DNA of 64,000 nt, taken from the NCBI GenBank assembly GCA_013400115.1, contig VXBP01005599.1:211855-275854 (forward strand), read 5' to 3'. This document shows positions 11,110-23,070 of the stretch, piece by piece (the stretch's first letter is position 1; each line of letters opens with the position of its first letter). The notes beneath the pieces are model-generated. The model was given only the letters and a program-made list of their open reading frames with translations, was not told the DNA's origin and did no database searches. Both the position numbers and the translations under genes were made by a program. The DNA is from Rhinopomastus cyanomelas (Eukaryota; Chordata; Aves; Bucerotiformes; Rhinopomastidae).

Positions 11110-12290
11110 CCCCAGGACCTTGTGTCCTCTCAGTGACTGGGTGACCCATCAAGTGGGTGATGGTAACACTGTGGATATGGTCTGCCTAGACTTCAGCAAA
11201 GCCTTAAACACAGTCTCCCACAGCATCCTTCTGGAAAAGCTGGCAGCCTATGGCTTGGATGAGCGCACCCTCCGCTGGGTAAAAACTAGTGCGATGAGCT
11301 GCCACAGAGAGTCGTTGTGAAACACAGAGACCAGGCACAGAGAGTGGGAGTGCCCTATCCAATTGGTGTCCAGTGACCAGTGGTGTCCCCTGGGGATCGG
11401 TATTGGGCCAAGTTGTATTCAACATCTTTATTGCTGATCTGGATGAGGGGATCAAGTCTACCTTTAGTAAATTCACAGATGACACTAAGTTGGGGGGTAG
11501 TGTCAATTGGCTGGAGGGGAGGAAGATGCTGAAAAGATCTGCACAGGCCAACGGGATGAGATTGCCCTTGTTAACTTTAGCCACAATAACCTTCTGCAGC
11601 TACAGATCGGGGAATGAGTGGCTGGAGAGAAGCCTGGCATAGAGGGACCTGGCAGTACTGGTTGACAGCCTGCTGAACTGACATGGAAGGCCAATGACAT
11701 TCTGGCTTGTATCAGCAATAGTGAGGCCAGCAGGACTAGGGATGTAATTCTCCCCCTGTACTGGGCACTCGTGAGGCCTCCCTTCAAGTACTGGGGACAG
11801 TTCCAGGCCCCACACTTCAAGAAAGATATTGAGGGGCTAGAGCAGGTGCAGAGGAACAATGAGAGTGGGGAAGGGACTGGAGGGAAAATCTGATGAGGAG
11901 AGGCTGAGGGAGCTGGAGATGTTTAGCCTGGAGGAGACTCAAGTAGAACCTTCTTCTCTACAAGTTCCTGAAGGGAGGCTGTAGTGAGGTAGGGGTCTGG
12001 CTCTTCTCCCAGGCAGCTGGAGTAGTCGGATGAGAGGGCAGGTCCTGAAGCTGTACCAAGGGAAATTCAGGTTGGATGTTAGGAAACCCTTCCTCATGGG
12101 AAGAGTTATTAGACCCTGGAATGGACTGCCCAGGGCAGTAGTGGAGTCCCCATCCCTGGAGGTGTTTTAAGGCCAGAGTGGCTGTGGCCCTTAATGCCCT
12201 GGTCTGGCTGGTGTGGTGATGTAAGGTCGTGGGCTGGGCTGGATGAGCTCAGAGGTCTTTCCCAGCCTCAGTCATTCTGTTATTCTGTAC
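11110..12290 (+). mobile_element. CR1 LINE, long ORF2 relic with 3' UTR and tail
   Basis: About 1.2 kb of forward CR1. RT motif A reads M-V-C-L-D-F-S-K-A, followed by N-T-V-S-H-S-I-L. Motif B reads T-S-G-V-P-W-G-S-V-L-G, with the usual Gln replaced by Trp. Motif C reads F-T-D-D-T-K-L-G-G. The C-terminal block, 3' UTR and tail ('gtcattctgttattctg') follow to about 12290. Several frameshifts and stops break the frame. It is one of the longest CR1 copies here. Confidence 0.92.
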
Positions 12291-12894
12291 CAGGCCTGTG
12301 CTCAAAGGAGAAGCGCTTTCTTGGCTCCTTTCAGACAGCGCTTCTGCTTTGTACCAGACCTGCATGTACTGTAGCAGCTGGGGAGAAATCTTGGCCCCAT
12401 GGAAGAACATGGTCTTTAGGTGGGTCATTGCCTCTTTTTAGCAGCACCTCCTTGTGACCACACCCAGAGGGGCAGTGGATGCTCAGCAACCCTGCCAATT
12501 CTTTGACTTGGTGATCCTGCTCTTGGTTTAGGTACCAAGCTCTGACACTCCTCTTTGGGAATGGTTCTCACCTCTTTTGGCATGTCTGTTAATCCCTTAG
12601 GGACAGGGAACAGTGATCTGGCCCCTCTCACTGCCTGGTCTGTGAGCTCACAGCTCAGCTCTGGTGCTCAAGACAACAGAACATTCTTCCTCTTCTTTCC
12701 TTTTCCTTGTCATGTGTTTCAGTGTCTCTATTCACTCTCTGGTCATTCATCTCCCTGCCACAATATATTGGCCTTCATTGTGGGTACTCCCCACACACAA
12801 CCTTTGATTCAGATAGGTGCATGGGGGAGTGAAGGAGATGGGAGAGCAGCTCTGGCTGGCATCAGTCAGGCTGCTGGGTAGGAGGCTCTTGGGA
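12291..12894. other. Unannotated 0.6-kb stretch between two CR1 copies
   Basis: No gene or repeat is recognised. Confidence 0.45.
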
Positions 12895-13489
12895 TGAAAA
12901 GTGATAGAAAGTTGGGCTGCATCAAAAGCAGTGGCCAGCAGATTGAGGGAGGGGATTATGCCCCTCTTCTCTGCCCTGGTGAGACATCACCTGCAGTCCT
13001 GTGGCCAGCTCTGGTAACCACAGTACAGGAAGGACAGGGACCTAATGGAGCTGGTCCAGAGGAGGCCACGAAAATGATCAGGGGGCTGGAGTACCTCTAC
13101 TCTGAGGACAGGCAAAGGGAGCTGGGGTTGTTCAGCCTGGAGAAAAGAAGGCTCTGGGGGAACCTGATAGCGACCTTTCAGTCCCTCAAGTGGGCTACAA
13201 GAAGTCTGGAGAGGGATTGTTTACGAAGGCCTGGAGTGATAGGACACAGAGCAGTGGTTTCAGATTGAAATGGACTATTAGGAAGGAGTTCTTCAGCAGA
13301 AGGGGGTTGAACACTGGAACACATTGCCCAGGGATGTGGTTGAGACCTCATCCCTGGATATCTTCAAAGTGTGGCTGGACAAGGCTCTGGGCAATGTGAC
13401 CTAGTTGAGGCTCTCCCTGCTCACTGCAGGAGGGCTAGACTGGATGGCATTTGGAGGTGCCTTCCAACCTAGGCCATTCTATGATTTTT
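12895..13489 (+). mobile_element. CR1 LINE 3' fragment (local group E)
   Basis: This forward CR1 holds the C-terminal ORF2 region (P-L-L-C-P at 12960, then R-E-L-G-L-F-S-L-E-K-R-R-L near 13115) and a 3' UTR with 'ggctctccctgctcactgca' and 'ccttccaacctaggcc', ending in a worn tail at about 13489. The same 3' UTR type recurs at 52183-52374. Frameshifts are present. Confidence 0.92.
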
Positions 13490-13934
13490 TTAAGAATACC
13501 TTAGGACCTCAAAACCCTGCTGGGAAACTTTATCTGTCAAAGGGCAGCCTTGCCTCTTTGAATGTCCTCCTTTTATTTATTTTGCGCTTCTGAGCAATCT
13601 GCTTCTACACATGTTAAGAAACACTTAGCAAGTGACTAAAATAAAGCCTCAGAAAAAGGAATAACCTTAGGATTTAATAAACTGCAAATGAAATTATTTA
13701 CAAAAAAGATTCCTAGGCAGCCGAGTTTTCAGTGATTAAGAAAATACAATTTCCTATAATTAAATCTTAACAAGAAATGTTATTAAAAACACTCAGTCCT
13801 AGCTTTTGTAATAATTGCTTGTTCCCCCAGAAGAGTAAACAAAATTAGAGCCTGTAGCACATGTTGTGATTCATGTGTCATGTTGGTAAAATTTGCCTTA
13901 ATGACTTTATCTGGAGACAATGGGACAGAGTCTA
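13490..13934. other. AT-rich non-repeat stretch, possible conserved noncoding element
   Basis: The part from about 13640 to 13860 is AT-rich but not simple repeat, with many TTTAATAAA, AATTA and ACAAT words, and no CR1 is inserted in it. Its texture resembles vertebrate conserved noncoding DNA, but conservation cannot be judged from one sequence. Confidence 0.25.
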
Positions 13935-14286
13935 TTTGGAGGCCTGTATGCAGTGGAGTCCCCAGAGGTCGCTGCTGGGACCAGTCCTGTTCAATCTATT
14001 CATTGATGACTTGGACAAGGTATTAGGATGCACTGTCAGCAAGTCTGCTGACCACTCTGACACCTCAGCAGACTGTGCTGCCATTCAGCAAGACCTGGAC
14101 AGGCTGGAGAGCTGGGCAGGGAGAAATTTGATGAACTCTAACAAGGGCAAGTGTAGAGTGTTGCATCTGGGCAAGAACAACCCCAGGTACCAGTACAGGC
14201 TGGGGACTGACCTGTTGGAGAGTAGTTTAGGAGAAAGGGACCTGAGGGTCCTGGTGGACAGCAGGATGACTGTGAGCCAGTAGTGN
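13935..14286 (+). mobile_element. CR1 ORF2 mid-fragment cut off at a gap
   Basis: Forward CR1 encoding L-L-G-P-V-L-F-N-L-F-I-D-D-L-D, then a degraded motif C (S-A-D-H-S instead of F-A-D-D-T), D-L-D-R-L-E-S-W, C-R-V-L-H-L-G-K-N-N-P and E-R-D-L-R-V-L-V-D-S-R-M-T. The reading frame is open over most of it. Homology stops at the N at 14286, where the expected next block is absent. Confidence 0.9.
14286..14286. other. Assembly gap (single N)
   Basis: One N lies exactly where CR1 homology ends. Sequence to its right does not continue the element, which suggests missing sequence or a misjoin. Confidence 0.75.
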
Positions 14287-14971
14287 AGAGGTAGGTCACT
14301 GTGTGCTGGAACTTGAAATTTTTCATGTCAAATTTTGAGAGAAACAAAAGTCCATGTGCCTTTGCAACAGCCTCAAGACTGGAGGAACTGGACTACCAAT
14401 TCCCTTTCCTGTGTGTGTTAGGGGACGGGAGCAAACAGGCAAGGAGACCACCTAAAATTTACTTAAAAATTTGAGAGCCTGCTTCAGTAAACTTTCTCAT
14501 AGGTGAAGGAGTGAGAAAAGCAGGATTTACATTTGAACATGTAAAATTGCATTTGACTACCTAAAATAGACAACTTTAACCAAAACAGATGAGGTATCTT
14601 CAAGCTGAATTTAGGATTCTAGAGTATCTTGAACCAGCGTGGCCACTTTGTTCTGTGCTTTCTACAAATTTTGTGACCCAAGTCCTTCACTCTCAAATTA
14701 AGGAGTCATAGAGCATCTCTTTCCCTAGCATTAAGACATACTGAGGCATGCAATGAAGACAGGTCAGTTTCAGTGGACAGCACAGAGCTGTGCTTTTTCT
14801 TCTCTGTGAACAGGAAAGTGGCACATGTAGGGTTTTCAGGCTTGTGATGTCAAGAAGGGTGCTTGAACCTGACTGCTTGAAAGAGTAAATGCCTGAGCTC
14901 TCCCAATGTGATTTTAAATTTTTTTTTCCCTCTTAACCTGTGCTGATGCTATGAATGGCAAAGTAGCCTGC
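14287..14971. other. Unannotated 0.7-kb stretch
   Basis: No gene or repeat is recognised. Confidence 0.45.
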
Positions 14972-15170
14972 AGTGAGGGTGATGGAGCAGTGCAACGGGC
15001 TGCCCAGGGGGGTTGTGGAGTCTCCTTCTCTGGAGACATTTAAAAGCAGCCTGGACATGTTCCTCTGTGACTTGGTCTAGATGATCCTGCTGTGTCAAGG
15101 GGATTGGACTAGATGATCTTTCAAGGCCCCTTCCAATCCCTAAAGATTCTATGATTCTGCAGTTCTGTGA
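14972..15170 (+). mobile_element. CR1 LINE 3' end (local group C)
   Basis: It starts in the last ORF2 codons ('aacgggctgcccagg'), then has 'ttcctctgtgacttggtcta', a 3' UTR with 'ggattggactagatgatctt' and a tail of attctatg and ttctgtga units. It is severely 5'-truncated. Confidence 0.93.
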
Positions 15171-18100
15171 TGTTGTCAGCTCTACCCAAGCTTCCTCCTT
15201 GGATGCTGCTGCACCTTGAGTTCCAAGGGTTAATGAGATTGGAGCTCCTGAGTTCAGCTGTGAGTCAGGTACCCTGCCCATGGCTCTACGTCTTAACGTC
15301 TCCATGCCAAACCTCTTTGGTTCCCCAGTTCCTACTACAGCAGACAAAACCTCCCTCTTGATAAGCCCTGCTCTGCTCACATTTGTGATTTCAGACCCTT
15401 CATGCAGCTTCTTGTGCCCGGTACAGTATTCTTGTTTCTTCCTTTTACCCTGCGTTCAATGGTACTGCCACCACCTGCATTTTAGGACTGGTGCTAGGCT
15501 TTGTCTCATCCCTATCCTTTGGTCCTTTGTTCCTTGGGTCTGGCTGTCTGAAGTCTCTGGCTGTGTGGCTGCCACAGCCTTGCCTGTGCTGCTTAACCCA
15601 CTACCCTCTGCTTGCCCGGTGCTATCACTGTCCATGATCCCTTCTAGCATCAATTCCCTGCTGCCCATCCTGGGCTCTTATGCCTTCAGACTCCTCAGCC
15701 GTCACGCAGCGTGGCTGGCCCTCGCTACAGGCAGAGGAAGATTTTTCTCCATGCCTGGTTGCTTTCCCTAGCATAGCTGGCCAGGCCTTGTGCATTTCCC
15801 CTCTCACCCTCCCCAGCCTCCTCCAGAATTCCAGGGCTGTGAATAGAATCGGAGCAGAACATAGTGCAGGGAGCCCATCCTTCCTGGGTGGCAGAGACTA
15901 TCCAGTGGCTCTGTCAGCTGACAACTCCAGCCGAACCTGAAATCCTTTTGACAGCTGCCAGGCACCCCGCTTGCCTGGTGGGGAGTAATTTTTAAAGCTG
16001 GTAATTGACTGCCTTTGCTGTTGAGTCAGGCTATGCCACTCACCTTGTGTCAAAGCCCTGGGAAACGTTACACAGAGGATGAAGGTTTCTGAGGTGTGCC
16101 AGGACAGCCACAGGTAGAGCTGCATATGCTGAGCAGGGCTGTCCTAGATACTCACGTTCTACATCTTGCAGAGCTGCTGAAAAATCAGCAGGAGCTATTT
16201 GCAACCAGTGTGAAAGGGGAAGGGACCATGGGAACAGCCTTGCTGCAGACAGCTGCTCACAATTTTTTGTAGGAAGGGCAGAGGGACTAGAGACGGTCTG
16301 GTACTAAAGGGAGGAATGCAGGCTTGGATTTGGGGTGATCTTGCTTCAGATACTGTTTCCAGCCCCTCTGAGAGGCAGTTTTCTCTTGGGAGTGTTGTCC
16401 ACATGTGTTACACAGCTGCAAAACCTCTGCAGCACTGGCAGAGCTTGGCATTGGGCAAAACCTGGATCAGCTATCTGCAGTGACTTCTTATGTTGCAGTG
16501 GTTGATTACATCCCCAGGTGGACGTGGAATGTCAAAACTGAGGAGATTTGAGGGGAGCAGAGAATCTTTTGAAGTATCTGACCATTTATTTTTAAAGAGC
16601 AAACATCGGGACATGCTGTACAATTTGCTCAGTAGGACACTATGTTTTCCCACCCAGCTTCATTGCCATTGTGAGCTGTAATTAAGAACCTGCTGTCCTT
16701 GTTCTCCTCTAATGATCCAGCTTCCCAACTAGATGTTCCCCAACCCTTTTGCCTCCTATGAGACCCTGTAATCCATGAAGTCTCTCCTCATTGTGCTGCA
16801 GCAGATACAGGCTGACTCAAGCAAAGAGGACTAAGCTGCTGAAGAAGAATCCAAAGTCTGAAGTGCAAACCCACAAGGCTCTGTACTTATAATGGAGCAT
16901 GGGTTCAAGCCACAAAGACCTGCTGAAACAGGTGTGCTCCTTCTTCTGGCCCTGTCTGTAGGTATCTGGCTGTGAGAAGAGGGTAGATCCTGCCAAGGTG
17001 ATGTTGGCCAACCAGCATGACAAATATGAGTAACAAAGATGGTGAGCACTTGTATCTACCTACTTCTATCTAACTACGTATCTGCTTACCTACCTTTTTA
17101 CTCCAGCCTCCCTTTTTTGACAGTTATACTAACTTCTATCCCTCTCTAGCAGAGAAATGCTCCATTACACCATTTGATGGTAATGCTTCCTCCCTGAGTA
17201 TTGTTTCTGTAGGGGAAATCATCACAGTATCAGGGCATCATCTGCCTACACAAGAAAAGGTTCATGAAGTGCTCTGCACCTGTGAAACAGACCATTTGCT
17301 AGCTCTAAAAACCCCCAAAACAAATACACAGCAGATGCCATCTCCCTCAGCACCGGCTTCTTGCAGAAACTAAGTTCTTGGTTGTAGGGAATCCAGCAGT
17401 GCCACTACCCTGTAAAAGCTGTACACTCCCTCCACTCTGTCCTGCGTTATCTCCGAAAGGTGGCAGGGGAAATTCCACAGCCCACACACTCCATCAGTGC
17501 TTTTTGCTGGCCAATTTCTTGTCTGTCAGAGTCTGAAACGCCTGCTGCTGTCAGAGTGTTTGAACAAACTGCCAAATGCTTGCTCTGTGTTACACTGCTG
17601 GCATCTATTGCTTGTTCTGGCAATAAACCAGTTTATACTGTCACGATCTAACCCAACAGTTCTCCCGAGCCTGTGCAGGATGGCTCAGGAAGACAGTTTC
17701 TTCTATGTAAGCTTTTTTTATTAACATCAACATTGGAGAGAGGAGTTTCTGTGCTGAGATGGTAGGAGCAGTTGGGGGATTGGGTTTTTACAGCATATTG
17801 TGCAGCTCTTATTTTTATGTTCTTTATGTTGCCTTCTTCCTGCAGGGGATCGCCTCGATTCTACCCTTCCTTCTGCAGTGTAAATGAGAAGTCTTTTCAG
17901 TGGAGTTACCCTGCTGTGAAACAGGTGTAAGTGAGAGGAAAATCAAGCCCCATCTGAAAAGAATTGCCAAAGATAAGGTCTTGGGAGCATGTCGGAGACT
18001 GCTGCTTCAGTGAGTACTTGAAGAATATTTGCCATCAGCCCAGCCAATGGGGCTGCTGGCCATAGAATCTAAGTTTAAATAAAAACTTTCTCAGCTATTT

Positions 18101-18495
18101 GAGCAAGCTGTGGCCATAATACCAAGGCTTCAAATACCAGGACAGCCTCTGAGTGAATCCAGTCACTTCTCAAGGGAAGCCTTGGTGCAACCAAGCAGCT
18201 CAGATGAGATACTGAGGCTGATTTTAGTACAAAATGGCATTTGAAAACAGATAGCTCAGAACCTCCAGTGCAGGAGAAATTATTTCAGCAGAACCAGTGT
18301 CATGAGAAAACTGGAAACGCTGCTTTGAAACTGAGTTTTGTGTGGAATCTCAGCACCTGAAACCTGCTGGGGGTTGAGGTGCTTCATGCCTGATGTGGCC
18401 ACAGCAGCATTTTTAGCTGTGAACCCTCAGTTTTACAGAGTGGTGTTGTAGACTCTTGTCTGGAAGTTGGGGTCCAGGGGTGTGGGAAAAGTTTG
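15171..18495. other. Unannotated 3.3-kb stretch
   Basis: No gene, RNA or young mobile element is evident. A 163-codon plus frame at 15280-15771 has no recognisable domain and is likely chance. A degenerate TACC/TATC-rich patch occurs near 17050-17100. Confidence 0.45.
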
Positions 18496-18812
18496 TGCCA
18501 TGGTTTAGGCCCAGCTGGCAAAAAAGTACCACATAACTGCTCGGTCACTCCTCCCTGCCCCCAGTGGGATGGAAAGGAGAATTGAGAGAAAAAGACAAAA
18601 CCCTATGGGCTGAGACAAGGAGAGTTTAATAGAACACGGAAAGAGAAGGAACAACAGTCATACTAATGAAACGATGTGTACAACGTGTTATTTACAAAGC
18701 ACCTTACACACTGAGCATGACACCAGCATGGTATTGAACAATATTGATGTGGCTTTTTTGGTTTGTCTATCCTGGCTGTGACCCCTCCCAGCTTCTTGTG
18801 AAAATGAACAAC
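18496..18812 (-). mobile_element. Endogenous retrovirus LTR fragment
   Basis: Several blocks match, from memory, a common avian retroviral LTR in reverse orientation: 'ggcccagctggcaa', 'ctcctccctgcccccagtgg', 'gagtttaatagaac', 'gagcatgac' and 'tatcctggctgtgacccctc'. In the sense (minus) direction 'tattaaac' would be the polyadenylation region. No internal retroviral genes are visible, so this is a partial solo LTR. The missing end and absent target-site duplication point to an old insertion. Confidence 0.65.
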
Positions 18813-18951
18813 CTAAGACAGTTTGTTTGGATCAGGCTCATGGGGTCATCTCAGCTACTACCTGCTAGATGTCCAGCACACGGGGATAAGATACCCCTTG
18901 TATTTCCCCTTGTGCTTCTATCTTTTGGAAGTCTAGGCTCATTGCTCACTG
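18813..18951. other. Short unannotated spacer
   Basis: Nothing is recognised between the LTR fragment and the tandem duplication. Confidence 0.4.
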
Positions 18952-19057
18952 GAAGAGAAATGATTTGAAGCCCACCTAGTTCCAGCCACTGAGTGTGAGG
19001 GATTGAAGAGAAATGATTTGAAGCCCACCTAGTTCCAGCCACTGAGTGTGAGGGATT
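18952..19057. repeat. Perfect 53-bp tandem duplication
   Basis: Bases 18952-19004 and 19005-19057 are identical 53-base copies (each beginning gaagagaaatg and ending gtgagggatt). The lack of any difference suggests a recent duplication or an assembly doubling. Confidence 0.95.
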
Positions 19058-19242
19058 CTCTAAGCAAAGGAAGGAGAAGGCATACAGATTCCCTTGCTCC
19101 ATTACTCTTCATTCTTCTGGGCAACACAGGCCCCTTTCCTTTCTGCTTCCTCTAGGGAGGGAGGAACATAATGTCATTTAAAGTAGAAGGCTGGAAGAAA
19201 AGATGGCTTTTGTGTAGTGGCAGATATACAGATACACAAATA
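19058..19242. other. Short unannotated spacer
   Basis: Nothing is recognised. Confidence 0.4.
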
Positions 19243-19939
19243 ATGAGGGGTTGGAAGAGACCAATGCCCCTGCTTGAGCAGGACCATAGAACCTAGGGCA
19301 GGTTACACAGAAATACATCCAGATGGGTCTGAGAAGTCTCCAGAGAAGGAGACTCCACAACCTCCCTGGACAGCCTGTTGCAGCGCTCTGTAACCCTTTC
19401 AGTAAATACGTTTTTCCTCACGTTGAGGTGGAACTTCCTGTGCTCCAACTGACACCTATTGCCCCTTGTCCTATCACAGGGTGCAAGTGAAAAAGGGTTT
19501 TCTCTTTCATCTTGACACCCAGCCCTCATGGATTTATAGATAGTGATTAAGTCCCCTCACACCCTGCTCCTCTCCAAGCTGAAAACTCCCAGATGTTTCA
19601 ATCTCTCCTCTTAAGGCAGGTGCTCTAGTCGCCTAATCATCCTTGTGGCCCTCCGTTGAACTCCCTCAATCAAGTCTCTATCCCACTTGAACCAGGGAGC
19701 CCAGAACTGGACACAACATTCCAGATGTGGCCTCACCCAGGCAGAGCAGTGAGGGAGAAGAACCTCCCCTGATCTGCTGGATACACTCTTCTTGATCCAT
19801 CCCAAGATTACATTGGCCTTGACCACAAGAGCACATTGCAGTTCCACAGAGAATTTGTTATCCACAAGAGCTCCAAGACCCCTCTCCACATAGGTGCTCT
19901 CCAGTAGATTGTCCCCCAACCTCTATTGGTGCCACCTGG
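19243..19939 (-). mobile_element. CR1 LINE fragment (local group B, inverted)
   Basis: Minus-strand CR1 of about 0.7 kb covering the 3' UTR and C-terminal ORF2. Reverse translation gives N-R-L-S-R-E-V-V-E-S-P-S-L-E-T, then V-R-P-H-L-E-C-C-V-Q-F-W-A-P and E-R-G-L-G-A-L-V-D-N-K. The 3' UTR word 'ccatagaacctagggcaggt' is shared with the copy at 43739-44116, so both come from one subfamily. The extreme tail is missing. Confidence 0.93.
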
Positions 19940-22900
19940 ATTGATACAAAGAAGAAAACTCACAGAGATTGTGTGGCCAGCTCAGTTTCAGTTTCATTAA
20001 GGTTTGTAGCATTCAGTTGATGGCAGATGTGATGTCAAATCACTCAAGTCATCTTGAAAGCCATTAAAAAAATAAGATGAGTGATAATAAGCCATTTTCA
20101 GGAATTCCTCCTCCTCTTCCTTTTTGTTACTGCAAAATTTTCATTGATCTCTGCTGAAACTTTCAGGTAAGGTTCATGATCTGATTTGACATCATTGTTG
20201 CCTAGTGATGCAGCTTCTTTGGCACTTATTGCAGATCTTGAAATCTTTTAATCCTACACTGGCTGTAGAGGTGGCACAGCTCCCTGCTTTGACCATTGCT
20301 CTTTTGAATACCATCCACTGCATCCCTCTCTCTCCTAGGAGGACTTGCAATCAAAGTGCTGTTCTTCAAAGGCAGCAAGCCCTGCAGATGGGTGCGTTCA
20401 GCTAGTAACTTCCATACCCATCTGCAGTGTTGGTCCTTCCCTTTGAACACATCTCAGGAACAATTCCCCAGTGGACTTTTTCATTCATCAGGCCCAGAGA
20501 CCCCACAGAGTCAGAAGGAATGTAAAAATATCTGTTTTTTTCTAAGTGGACCCAAAGCAGTGAGGATATGTAGGACTTTGTAGCTGAAGAATTCCTTGCC
20601 AGAGGATGTAAAGCTGTCAAAATGTATATGGGTTCAAAAAGACACAGGGCCAGAGGCACCTCCCAGTCTGTGTCTGTGCTCCTTCTCAACCCTGACATCC
20701 CTTCTTTCAGCCTGATGGCTGGGCTGGGCACAGCTTACGGACACAAAACCAGTGCACCCATGTCCTGCTTCTCTGCCTGTCTGGGGTAAGTACACTCCTG
20801 CAGAGGGCTGTGAAAAGTCAGCATGTGCAGGGATGTATTACTGCAGATCAGTGTTACTATACTCCTTTTCTGGAAGCCACAAACTGCCTTTAAAGCATAA
20901 GAGTGCCCATATGCTCCTGTTCATCTGCATTTTGCCTGCTGTTGTCTGAAGGCTTTAAGAAGGTTCTAAGCTGGTGCTGTGTTATGCATGTTCAATAACA
21001 CATTTCCTGCTCACAATGTTTAAATCATTATCGTCATTGTTATTTATTAAAATATCTCCAAGAATGTCTGGATGTTCATGGCTCTGCATCTCAAGTGATT
21101 CATTAAAGCACTAACTTTCTCTGTCAGAAACTGCACGCTTGCATTATATTCTGATCTCCACCACTGAGTGGGTGAGAAGTCCCATGTAAGGCAGGATAGA
21201 ATCTGATCCCCTTGCACGTCCAAAGGACGGTGGTGTCTGCTCTGTGTCTTGCACAGACTGTCAGTTCTTCCTTCTTGGTTAAACGTCGCCCATCTCTCTG
21301 CTGGTATAAGCCCCTGCTAAGCAGGTTGCTCAGTTGCAGCTGTCCTGCCCCTGTGTTCTCAGCAAGGCTTAGGAATTTAGGTGTCACACAGTGAAAACCC
21401 AGCTTCATAGCTTCTGGATTAGAGCTGGCTGGTGCTGGGCAGGCAGAGCTTGCCCTACCCTCATACCTGCAGTAATGATGATGGAAACCTCATGTAAGAA
21501 CAAAGATAGCACTTGTGAATCCAGGCAACATGTGCTGTCTGTCTTCAGTGAGCAGTCCTCTCTGCTTGGCACCTGTGAGACCATGTCTGGAGTGCCACCT
21601 CAGCTGGGGCTCACCTACGAAGAGACAGCAACAAACTGGAATGACCCAAGAGGAGGAACACTGAAATGTTCCAATGCTGGAGCAGCTGACATGTGAGAAG
21701 AGCCTGGAGAAAGCTTCCTGTCTTCAGCTGTACAAAGAACCACTGCAAATAGCATGGAGCTCTACTGTTCTCAGAGGTGACAGCAAGGAGTACAAATTGC
21801 TCCAAGGGAAATTCTGACCAGGCTTAAAGGGAAAATGTCATGCCTGTAAGGAAAAGGTGCTGAAAGAGTCCGTGTGTCTCCATCCTGGCGATACTCACAG
21901 GAAGCCGAGCTGGGTGACTTCCAGAGGTCTTAATAATTCATTCTTATCTGATTATAGCTGTCTTGAGTGCAGCTTATTGGAGATAGTATTTCATAACCAG
22001 CCTTATAACAGTCTCTTGATCTTCAAACAGAGATTGCTCCTCAAGCTACACAGCAGATCTGCCTTTTGCCTCTTGCTGCTTTTCACAAAACAGTCAAGGA
22101 AGACATTTCTTCCTTCCTAGTGCCAAAAGTTGCCGGCAGGCTTCCCTGCCTAAATCCAGAGTCCACCTTGCTCTGTTGCAGGTAAGACACCAGCCAGTGC
22201 CCCAGAAGGAACTTCTAGGTCTAAGAAGCAAGATCCCTATAAGAATGACAGTACCACCAGATTTTCACTTGTTCTCTCTGTCCTACAAATGCAGAGCAAG
22301 GAGCACTAACTACAGCTAATGGGAGCTGGGCTTGAAAGAAACAAAAAGAGGTTCTTTCCCCCTCTTCCCACAAGAGGTAATCACATCGCCTCACTCTTTG
22401 CTGCAGGATATTATGCTAAAGTTTCCAGTAATTCTAAAAAAACACTACGCACAAAGAAAATATCTCTGTTTCAGGAAGTCCTGCATGGAAAATAAGTGGA
22501 AAGGAGAGGGATTAAGAGCAGGTTTTGTATGTCCCTGTCCTGCTCTGCCATGACCACTGTGAGGGACAGTACTCTGGGATCCTGTGGGATGCTGTACAGA
22601 TGTTCTTGTGGAAGGAACATGAACGGCATCTTCCTTGCGACGAAACTTTATTGTAAAACAACTGACAAAAGACCTACTAACCACCTTCTGTCAGGTAATT
22701 AGCTAAGACAACAAGCAACCTGGGTTTCTGTGTCTCCTGAGACAGCGAGCCACTTGCATCCTCTGGCAGCTGCATGGTCTCTTCCTCTTACCTGGTTGGC
22801 AGAGATTTGTGAGGGAAGTGACGTTTGACTTCATCTGTGTGAAGAAGCACTGCTTTGCTTTGCTGGAGGAACAGCAGCATTAAAACAAGCCAAACCCACA

Positions 22901-23028
22901 ACTGGAGGTCATTGTGAAATTCATTATTTTTCAGTTCCCTGCTGAAATGAAAAGCAGAAACAAAATATTGTGTTGAGTAAATGATTCACTTTGAAAGCAA
23001 ATGCTGTGCTTACGGATCTCAAAAAAGG
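19940..23028. other. Unannotated 3.1-kb stretch, start of the CR1-free interval
   Basis: No gene, RNA or young transposon is recognised. Open frames stay under about 110 codons and have no domain. Confidence 0.45.
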
Positions 23029-23070
23029 GCTATTAGGGATCTGTAATAATTTGCTATTAGGGATCTGTAA
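23029..23070. repeat. 24-bp period tandem duplication
   Basis: The 18-base word gctattagggatctgtaa occurs at 23029 and again at 23053, giving a 24-base period over just under two copies. Confidence 0.85.

Noticed and set aside
15280..15771. 163-codon plus-strand open frame with hydrophobic stretches
   Set aside because: The hydrophobic runs come from T/C-rich sequence and no signal peptide or family is recognisable.
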